A DNA stretch of 29,061 nt. Origin: Syntrophomonas sp. UBA5432 (GTDB taxonomy: Bacteria > Bacillota > Syntrophomonadia > Syntrophomonadales > Syntrophomonadaceae). The stretch is taken from NCBI GenBank assembly GCA_002424365.1, contig DIRQ01000142.1, positions 812 to 29,872 on the forward strand, in the 5' to 3' direction. Of this stretch, positions 23,792 to 29,061 are shown piece after piece. Numbering within the stretch: the first letter of the stretch is position 1; each line of letters opens with the position of its first letter. The notes under the pieces are model-generated. The model had not been told where the DNA came from, searched no databases, and saw nothing but the letters and a program-made list of their open reading frames with translations. A program made the position numbers and the translations under genes.

Positions 23792-24704
23792 ACCAGTAGA
23801 TATGCAGCTATTAGATGTAATTAGTAATATCAAATCCATCCCCGCTGGAGCTATCAATATCAGGCGGGATGGCGAGCCGGTTATTCGGCAGTCTTCTCCA
23901 AATATTAAAATAGGTACTAATGCCGATAATAATGGGTTATTGGTGGAAATAAAACCGGGTACCCGCGACGAGACTGTTCATGTACCGGTTATTGTAACCA
24001 GAGCAGGATTCCACGATAAGGTCTATAACACTTTTGTTGTAGGTGAAGATGCTGATATAACCATTATTGCCGGTTGTGGTATCCATAATGATAGCCATAG
24101 TGATTCTAGTCATGATGGTATCCATGAAATAATAGTTAAAAAAGGTGCCCGTATGAAATATGTGGAAAAGCATTATGGAGAGGGAAACGGGAAGGGGAAA
24201 AGGATTCTAAATCCTACTACTAAGATAATCCTGGAAACTAGTGCTATAGCTGAGATGGAAATGGTACAGATTAAAGGTGTAGATGATACTGTTCGTACTA
24301 CTACTGCCCACATAGAGGACAAGGCTAGTTTAAAAATTGTGGAAAGGCTTATGACCCACGGTGAGCAGAAAGCAGTATCCGATGTCAAGTTATATATAGA
24401 AGGCCGGGGAAGCAGCGGGCAGATTCTCTCCCGTTCGGTAGCCCGGGATGATTCATTCCAGATTTTTAAGGCTGCACTGGTGGGTAAAAATGAATGTCTG
24501 GGTCATGTTGAATGTGACGCTATTATAATGGATAAAGCTCGGATTCAGTCTATTCCGGAACTGATAGCTGAGAATGCTGAAGCTGTATTGACCCACGAGG
24601 CAGCTATTGGCAAGATAGCGGGAGAACAGTTAATTAAACTGATGTCACTGGGGATGACTGAAAAAGATGCTATTGATACTATTCTGGAAGGTTTCCTCAG
24701 ATAA
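23781..24704 (+). CDS. sufB: SufB/SufD-like scaffold protein, minimal form
   Basis: Partner of SufC, the beta-helical scaffold on which Fe-S clusters are built. 307 residues is short compared with SufB (~470) and SufD (~420). Recognisable parts are the beta-helix core (TVHVPVIVTRAGFHDKVYNT, SLKIVERLMTHGEQKAVSD) and the C-terminal block ECDAIIMDKARIQSIPEL, then LTHEAAIGKIAGEQL, as in SufB. Cysteines are C99, C239 and C245. A His-rich loop around 102-115 (IHNDSHSDSSHDGIH) is striking. It matches the single-scaffold, two-gene systems (SMS-type) found in strict anaerobes and archaea; a single protein replaces the SufB-SufD pair. The start overlaps sufC. Confidence 0.85.
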   Translation: MNFKPVDMQLLDVISNIKSIPAGAINIRRDGEPVIRQSSPNIKIGTNADNNGLLVEIKPGTRDETVHVPVIVTRAGFHDKVYNTFVVGEDADITIIAGCGIHNDSHSDSSHDGIHEIIVKKGARMKYVEKHYGEGNGKGKRILNPTTKIILETSAIAEMEMVQIKGVDDTVRTTTAHIEDKASLKIVERLMTHGEQKAVSDVKLYIEGRGSSGQILSRSVARDDSFQIFKAALVGKNECLGHVECDAIIMDKARIQSIPELIAENAEAVLTHEAAIGKIAGEQLIKLMSLGMTEKDAIDTILEGFLR

Positions 24705-24724
24705 AAAGAGGGGATGGGTGAAGA

Positions 24725-25645
24725 TTGAACTTAAACCTTTTTAAAACCTATGTCAGGGTAGTGGAAACCCAAAATCTATCCAAAACAGCTGAAGAGTTTG
24801 GGCTTTCCCAGCCCGCGGTTACCAAACAGATACAAGGCTTGGAGGATATTTATGGAGTGTTGCTGTTAGAGAGGTCAGGGCGGCGCCTGAAACCTACTGA
24901 AGCCGGGGAAACTCTATACTATTGTGCACGGGATATTATTAAAGCTATAGAAAAGACCGAAAAGGCTATGGAAGAAGTGTCAGAAAGCCGTCGTGGAAAT
25001 TTGAGTCTGGGTGCAAGCAATATACCTGGGGAATATATACTCCCGCAGCTTATAAAAAGATTTAAGGAGAAACATCCCAATGTAAGTATTAGCATAGATA
25101 TTGCCGATACGGAAAAGATATTCTCTCGCGTGGCGGAAAGGGAACTGGATGTAGCTATTGTAGGCGGATGGATAAATAACCGTAAAGTAGAAGGTTTTGA
25201 ATGGTTGGAAGATGAACTGGTGGTGGTAATGCCAGAGCATCATAAGCTAGCTCGCCTATGGGAAGTTGATCTAGAAAGTATTGTAAACGATAAATGGATA
25301 TTCCGGGAGAAGGGTTCCGGTACCCGAAAGGCAGCAGAAGATTTGCTGGCAGCCCATGGAATTAAAAAAGAAGATTTACATGTTTATATTGAAGCCGGCA
25401 GTACGGAAGCGGTTCTAGCCAGTGTTGAAGCGGGAATGGGAATTTCCATAGTATCCCGCTGGGCGGTTAAGAAGGCTGAAACTTACCGCAAGATTCATAG
25501 TGCTAGAATAAGCAACCCCCTGGTAAAAAGACATTTTTACGTTGTTTATCCTCGTCAGAAATCACGCCGCAAGTCAGTCAATAATTTTCTCGATTATGTT
25601 AAAAAGCTGGAGGAACCCGGAAAAGGCGGAAACCACAATATTTAA
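24725..25645 (+). CDS. LysR-family transcription regulator
   Basis: N-terminal winged helix (residues ~1-60: LSKTAEEFGLSQPAVTKQIQGLE) and a LysR substrate-binding domain (NLSLGASNIPGEYILPQLIKRF to VSRWAVKK). Overall similarity is to the CysL/CbbR branch with a small anion or organic acid ligand, by general impression only. Length 306 is usual. Start is TTG at 24725, about 20 nt after the sufB stop, with GAGGGGA before it, so it may be part of the sufC-sufB transcript. A role in controlling that operon or sulfur supply is plausible but unproven. Repeat C follows the stop. Confidence 0.9.
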   Translation: MNLNLFKTYVRVVETQNLSKTAEEFGLSQPAVTKQIQGLEDIYGVLLLERSGRRLKPTEAGETLYYCARDIIKAIEKTEKAMEEVSESRRGNLSLGASNIPGEYILPQLIKRFKEKHPNVSISIDIADTEKIFSRVAERELDVAIVGGWINNRKVEGFEWLEDELVVVMPEHHKLARLWEVDLESIVNDKWIFREKGSGTRKAAEDLLAAHGIKKEDLHVYIEAGSTEAVLASVEAGMGISIVSRWAVKKAETYRKIHSARISNPLVKRHFYVVYPRQKSRRKSVNNFLDYVKKLEEPGKGGNHNI

Positions 25646-25815
25646 TACAAATACAGGCGGTAATAATGATATTGTCTTGTTAATAACTTTGAATTTCGAA
25701 CTTGAGTAATCGTTTAGAGTGAGGAGTGAGGGGTTAGGATACTTACCTAACTCGGCTATCCTCGCTCCATATTTTATGGCAATTTTTATACGTAGTCCTC
25801 ACCCCTCACCTCATC
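25646..25815 (+). repeat. Dispersed 3'-UTR repeat, copy C with fold-back
   Basis: Begins just behind the lysR stop. Core TTAATAACTTTGAATTTCGA, then TTGAGTAATCGTTTAGAGTG and AGGAGTGAGGGG. A 13-pair inverted repeat follows: 25720-25734 (TGAGGAGTGAGGGGT, two bases bulged) against 25801-25813 (ACCCCTCACCTCA). It encloses a smaller AGGATA (25736-25741) / TATCCT (25757-25762) inverted repeat. Confidence 0.85.
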
Positions 25816-25862
25816 TATTTTCATCTATAAATAAATTTATTTTATTTTGCCAGGTGTTTGTA

Positions 25863-25868
25863 TATAAT
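25863..25868 (+). promoter_or_regulatory. Candidate -10 of the polyamine operon
   Basis: TATAAT lies 44 bp before the start codon of the arginine decarboxylase gene. The -35 position has only a T-rich tract (TTTTAT), so the call rests mainly on the perfect -10. Confidence 0.35.
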
Positions 25869-25911
25869 GTATCTATTGCTCGCAAAAAATAACTCCGGAG
25901 GTGTTTTTATA

Positions 25912-26370
25912 ATGTTACCGTTACCGAAAAAGTATTTTCTTACTGCGGCGTCGGCTGAAGGAGAAACAGAACTTACAGCCTTTGATGGGGCTTTATTAAA
26001 CGCCCGAGTGGGAAATACTAATCTTTTAAAAGTAAGTAGTATTTTACCTCCAGGTTGTGAATATGAACCTGATTTAGTAATTCCTCCCGGCTCTCTTTTA
26101 CCGATTGCATTTGGTACCATAGTTAGTACCGTTCCGGGGGAGATTATTTCTGCCGCGGTAGCAGTAGGTATAAAGCAGAACAGTTTTGGGGTAATTATGG
26201 AGTTTGAAGGTAAATGCCCGGCAGAAGAAGCGGAAGCTAGGGTAAGGAAAATGGTAGAAGAGGCTTTCCGGATTAGGGATTTGGAACTGGATGAAATTAA
26301 AGTAGCTTCAACTGAACATAAAGTGGGAAAAATTGGTTGTGCTTTTGCTGCCGTACCCCTGTGGTATTAA
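25912..26370 (+). CDS. pdaD: Pyruvoyl-dependent arginine decarboxylase
   Basis: Makes agmatine from arginine using a pyruvoyl group formed by self-cleavage. The cleavage motif KVSSILPPG gives Ser42-Ser43; Ser43 becomes the pyruvoyl residue of the alpha chain. FGTIVSTVPGEIISAAVAVG and the final CAFAAVPLWY are further family signatures. I place the start at ATG 25912, nine bases after GGAGGT, giving the usual ~150 residues; an in-frame ATG at 25858 upstream would add 18 residues and put the ribosome site inside the gene. It begins the polyamine cluster, with speE and speB after repeat D. Confidence 0.94.
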   Translation: MLPLPKKYFLTAASAEGETELTAFDGALLNARVGNTNLLKVSSILPPGCEYEPDLVIPPGSLLPIAFGTIVSTVPGEIISAAVAVGIKQNSFGVIMEFEGKCPAEEAEARVRKMVEEAFRIRDLELDEIKVASTEHKVGKIGCAFAAVPLWY

Positions 26371-26494
26371 TCCGAGATATGTGCTGATAACACAGTTGTC
26401 CAGTAAATAACTTCGAATCTAAGCACTTGATTAATTGTCGAGAGTGAGGGGTAAATAAGAACTGATACGCGAAGCGCTCCTTACCCCTTACGCT
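26371..26494 (+). repeat. Dispersed 3'-UTR repeat, copy D with fold-back
   Basis: Starts at the base after the decarboxylase stop: TCCGAGATATGTGCTGATAA, then GTAAATAACTTCGAATC and ACTTGATTAATTGTCGAGAG. The right part folds back: GTGAGGGGTAA (26444-26454) pairs with TTACCCCTTAC (26481-26491), ten of eleven positions, with a GCGAAGCGC mini-hairpin in the loop. Confidence 0.85.
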
Positions 26495-26495
26495 A

Positions 26496-26518
26496 AATAT
26501 GTTATAGCAAAACATATT
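26496..26518. repeat. Inverted repeat upstream of speE
   Basis: AATATGTT (26496-26503) and AACATATT (26511-26518) form a perfect 8-bp dyad with a 7-base spacer. Possible operator or mRNA hairpin; function unknown. Confidence 0.4.
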
Positions 26519-26547
26519 ACCGCGTTGTAAACTGTAAAAACATAAAA

Positions 26548-26565
26548 TAACCAGGAGCCTGGTTA
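26548..26565. promoter_or_regulatory. Dyad just upstream of the speE ribosome site
   Basis: TAACCAGG and CCTGGTTA form a perfect 8-bp inverted repeat separated by AG, ending three bases before the AAGGAGG of speE. The loop is too short for a good hairpin, so a protein operator is the better guess. Confidence 0.35.
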
Positions 26566-26582
26566 ACAAGGAGGAAGTTGGG

Positions 26583-27413
26583 TTGGAATTATGGGTAACT
26601 GAATATCAAACCTCGGCTTTAGGGTTTAGCTGTAAGGCAACAGAGACTTTGCGGGTTGAACAAACTGATTTCCAACACCTTGCGGTTGTGCATACGGAAC
26701 AGTTTGGCAAAATGCTGCTTTTGGATGGTATGGTACAAACTACGGAAAAGGACGAATTTGTCTACCATGAAATGATAACCATGGTTGCTCTGAATACTCA
26801 TCCGGCGCCGGAAAATGTGCTGGTTATTGGCGGTGGTGACGGTGGTGCTTTAAGAGAAGTTGTGCGCCATCCCGGTGTTAGCAAGGGTATCCTGGTAGAA
26901 ATAGATGAAGAGGTAGTTCAGGCCTCACGGGACTTTTTCCCCGAACATTCATGCTCTTTTAATAGTCCTAAAGCCCAGCTGATAATTGCTGATGGCATTC
27001 AGTTTATTAAGGATCATAAAAATACTTTTGATGTGGTTATAGTGGATTCCACCGAACCGGTAGGACCAGCCCAGGCCCTTTTTTCGTCGGCTTTTTACGA
27101 AAGTGTTTTCCAGGCTTTAAAGGATGATGGCATATTGGTAGTGCAGAGTGAATCCCCGTTTTTTAATGAAGATGTGATTAAAATGGCTTATGGTGGGATT
27201 AATAAATTCTTTCCTATTACCAGGTTATACCTGGCGGCTATACCTACCTATCCTAGTGGATTATGGAGCTTTACGGTAGGCTCCAAACGTTATGACCCGG
27301 AAAAGCCGGTATTTACCGGAGAACTGGATTTTAAATATTATACTCCGGAAATTCACCAGGCGGCTTTCAAACTACCAGCCTTTGTTAAGAAGATAATTGC
27401 TGAAGGTGATTAA
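26583..27413 (+). CDS. speE: Polyamine aminopropyltransferase (spermidine synthase)
   Basis: Transfers the aminopropyl group of decarboxylated AdoMet to putrescine (or to agmatine in some anaerobes). Signatures: VIGGGDGGALREV (the dcAdoMet loop), ILVEIDEEVV, VVIVDSTEPVGPA with the catalytic aspartate, VQSESPFF and IPTYPSGLWSFTVGS. Length of 276 is typical. Start is TTG at 26583, eight bases after AAGGAGG. It is two bases from speB, so both are co-transcribed. No speD (AdoMet decarboxylase) is visible here. Confidence 0.95.
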   Translation: MELWVTEYQTSALGFSCKATETLRVEQTDFQHLAVVHTEQFGKMLLLDGMVQTTEKDEFVYHEMITMVALNTHPAPENVLVIGGGDGGALREVVRHPGVSKGILVEIDEEVVQASRDFFPEHSCSFNSPKAQLIIADGIQFIKDHKNTFDVVIVDSTEPVGPAQALFSSAFYESVFQALKDDGILVVQSESPFFNEDVIKMAYGGINKFFPITRLYLAAIPTYPSGLWSFTVGSKRYDPEKPVFTGELDFKYYTPEIHQAAFKLPAFVKKIIAEGD

Positions 27414-27415
27414 GG

Positions 27416-28282
27416 ATGAGCGGAAATTTTCGGCAACTATTAGAAGAGAAGGCCAGTTTTATGGCCAGCAGCAGGGACTATGAGCAATGCCCCAAAGTGA
27501 TTATAGGTATCCCTATGGATGCTACCACCAGTTTTCGCCCTGGAACCCGTTTGGCACCTTACCGGGTGCGAGAAGTATCGGAAAGCATTGAAGAATATAG
27601 TGTTTATCAGGATAAATCCCTGGAAGAGATAGATTTTTATGATGCCGGTGATATAATTATTCCTTTTGGCAATGTAGGTGAAAGCCTGCGGCGGATTGAG
27701 GTAGTAACCCGGGGTCTGGTTCAAGCAGGTAAACAGGTGTATGCTATCGGAGGTGAGCATCTGGTATCATTACCCCTGATAAAGTCTTATCGCCATCGTT
27801 ATCCTGATTTAGTAGTAATACAGCTGGATGCGCATGCCGACCTTCGCAGTGATTACCTGGGTGAGAGCCTTTCCCACGCTTCAGTTATGCGTCATGTGGT
27901 AGAGGAGATAGGAGATAAGAATTTATATCAACTGGGGATTCGTTCCGCGACCAGGGATGAACTCAAGTTTGCCGCGGAAAGGACTAATTTGTATCTGGAC
28001 CAATTAAAGAATGTACTGGATGAAGTAATTGCTAAAATAGGCAACCACCCAGTTTATCTTACTCTTGATATCGATGTACTTGATCCGGCTTTTGCACCGG
28101 GCACTGGAACTCCGGAGGCGGGTGGTTTTTCCAGCCGGGAGTTATTACAGGTTGTGCATCGCCTGGGTGAACTTCAAGTAGTGGGCTTTGACTTGGTAGA
28201 AATTTCACCCCCTTATGAAAAAGGGGACAACACCTCGATTCTGGGAGCCAAGCTACTACGCGAGGCTTTACTGGCGTATTAA
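27416..28282 (+). CDS. speB: Agmatinase (ureohydrolase)
   Basis: Mn2+ enzyme that hydrolyses agmatine (or N1-aminopropylagmatine) to putrescine (or spermidine) plus urea. The binuclear metal ligands are in GGEHLVSLPL, QLDAHADLR and TLDIDVLDPAFAPG; the ureohydrolase closing motif GTGTPEAGGFSSREL is intact. At 288 residues it is normal. ATG at 27416 lies two bases after the speE stop, with AAGGTGA serving as ribosome site. Its position after speE and the decarboxylase makes an arginine-to-spermidine route likely. Confidence 0.94.
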   Translation: MSGNFRQLLEEKASFMASSRDYEQCPKVIIGIPMDATTSFRPGTRLAPYRVREVSESIEEYSVYQDKSLEEIDFYDAGDIIIPFGNVGESLRRIEVVTRGLVQAGKQVYAIGGEHLVSLPLIKSYRHRYPDLVVIQLDAHADLRSDYLGESLSHASVMRHVVEEIGDKNLYQLGIRSATRDELKFAAERTNLYLDQLKNVLDEVIAKIGNHPVYLTLDIDVLDPAFAPGTGTPEAGGFSSRELLQVVHRLGELQVVGFDLVEISPPYEKGDNTSILGAKLLREALLAY

Positions 28283-28322
28283 TATGGTATCTATATATCA
28301 GAAAACCCCTTTTCATGATATC

Positions 28323-28363
28323 AAAAAGCGTCTACCCACACTGGCGGGCAGACGCTTTTCTTA
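28323..28363. terminator. Terminator between speB and rubrerythrin
   Basis: AAAAGCGTCT (28324-28333) pairs with AGACGCTTTT (28350-28359), with T runs on the plus side (TTTTCTT) and A-rich flanks that give a run on the minus side. It can serve both converging genes. Confidence 0.85.
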
Positions 28364-28440
28364 ATAACCCTTCATGTCTACTGGGCACCCACAAACACTT
28401 ATGAAAATTGTTTTATCTGGTTGGCAGAGTTCGGATAGAA

Positions 28441-28503
28441 GATTAATCAAGTTCTAAACTCGAAGTTATTTACAAGGTAACTTTGTTATTAGCCCTACTA
28501 TTT
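28441..28503 (-). repeat. Dispersed 3'-UTR repeat, copy E (minus orientation)
   Basis: On the minus strand it begins directly behind the rubrerythrin stop: GGGCTAATAACAAAGTTAC, then TTGTAAATAACTTCGAGTTT and AGAACTTGATTAATC. The core matches copy D at about four of five positions. No AGAGTGAGG tail is seen, so the distal half is missing or diverged. Confidence 0.8.
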
Positions 28504-29043
28504 TTAATAGTTTTCAGCCATAACTTCGTAGTAGCTCTGGGGATGGTCACAGGCCGGGCATATTTCGGGAGCCTCGGTTCCTTCGTGCACATACCCGCAG
28601 TTGCGGCATTTCCATTTAACTACCTTATCTTTCTTAAATACTGTACCATCCTTAATGTTCTGCAATAATTTTCTAAAACGTTTCTCGTGTTCCTCTTCCA
28701 CTTCAGCTATTTCCTTAAATATATCGGCAATTTCGTTAAAGCCTTCTTCGCGGGCAACTTTCTCAAATCCAGGATACATACTGGTATGTTCAGCATTTTC
28801 TCCTTCGGCTGCATCGAGCAGGTTCTCTGCGGTAGCCGGTATAGCTCCTCCGATTAGCAGCTTATAGAGGCGTTTAGCATGTTCCTTTTCATTTTCTGCG
28901 GCCTCAATAAATATGGCTGCAATCTGTTTATACCCTTCCTTGTCGGCCTTACTGGCAAAGTAAGTATACTTGTTGCGAGCCTGAGATTCACCGGCAAAGG
29001 CTTCCCATAAATTTTTTTCGGTTTGCGATCCTTTTAAATTCAT
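28504..29043 (-). CDS. rbr: Rubrerythrin
   Basis: Non-haem diiron peroxidase that removes hydrogen peroxide in anaerobes. The four-helix ferritin-like part has the two Exx(H) iron sites in AAENEKEHAKR and AEVEEEHEKR, plus SQARNKYTYFASKA. The C-terminal rubredoxin-like domain has CRNCGYVHEGTEAPEICPACDHP (split into CxxC and CxxC iron ligands). Length 179 is near the standard ~190. ATG at 29043 with AGGAGG a few bases upstream. It faces speB and ends in repeat E. Confidence 0.95.
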   Translation of the reverse strand: MNLKGSQTEKNLWEAFAGESQARNKYTYFASKADKEGYKQIAAIFIEAAENEKEHAKRLYKLLIGGAIPATAENLLDAAEGENAEHTSMYPGFEKVAREEGFNEIADIFKEIAEVEEEHEKRFRKLLQNIKDGTVFKKDKVVKWKCRNCGYVHEGTEAPEICPACDHPQSYYEVMAENY

Positions 29044-29061
29044 TCTTATTGCCTCCTATCT

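Overview
The window looks like a chromosomal segment of an anaerobic, low-to-medium GC Firmicute (class Clostridia). The nearest match by gene content is a fatty-acid-oxidising syntroph of the Syntrophomonas type; this is an inference from gene families, with no database search behind it. Supporting signs are strong AGGAGG-type ribosome binding sites, frequent TTG and GTG starts, the trmK-nif3 pair, a lipoprotein PrsA-type foldase, rubrerythrin, pyruvoyl-dependent arginine decarboxylase, a two-gene SUF-like Fe-S system, and a thiolase/acyl-CoA dehydrogenase operon under a sigma-54 activator. No phage, IS element, tRNA, CRISPR array or 16S/23S rRNA was seen.

Layout. 1-130: a minus-strand promoter and TPP riboswitch whose thiamine gene lies left of the window. 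257-5426 (+): a TrpB2-type tryptophan synthase beta chain, trmK-nif3, an HD-GYP phosphodiesterase and an HU protein with a lysine-rich tail. 5599-10547 (-): acyl-CoA dehydrogenase, acetyl-CoA acetyltransferase and a PAS/AAA+/Fis sigma-54 activator; a full -24/-12 promoter and several perfect or near-perfect palindromes lie between activator and thiolase. 10655-11142 (-): RNase P RNA with its promoter and terminator. 11360-15160 (+): a small membrane protein, an FdhD-like protein overlapping a [2Fe-2S]/ASKHA (RACo-like) protein, and a short-chain dehydrogenase. 15390-20198 (+): a PHP phosphatase with a CaCA cation exchanger, a YlbF-family protein, glutamate dehydrogenase and a PrsA-type foldase. 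20276-25645 (+): an iron and Fe-S region with two Fur boxes, fur, feoB, feoA, sufC, a sufB/D-like gene and a LysR regulator. 25912-28282 (+): a polyamine cluster of arginine decarboxylase, spermidine synthase and agmatinase. 28504-29043 (-): rubrerythrin.

How the genes work together. The thiolase and acyl-CoA dehydrogenase are steps of beta-oxidation or its reverse, and the adjacent sigma-54 activator very probably controls them. Fur, FeoB, FeoA and the SufC/SufB pair connect ferrous iron uptake to Fe-S assembly. The decarboxylase, aminopropyltransferase and agmatinase convert arginine to spermidine, needing decarboxylated AdoMet made elsewhere.

The most unusual observation is a dispersed, roughly 80-bp non-coding repeat present five times (A-E, after the SDR, feoB, lysR, arginine decarboxylase and rubrerythrin genes). 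Every copy points the same way as the gene before it and starts within a few bases of that gene's stop codon, with the core motif 31-36 nt past the stop. In at least two copies it runs into a long fold-back. It behaves like a 3'-UTR element or a MITE-like repeat with strong preference for gene ends. A quick naming of it is not possible from sequence alone.
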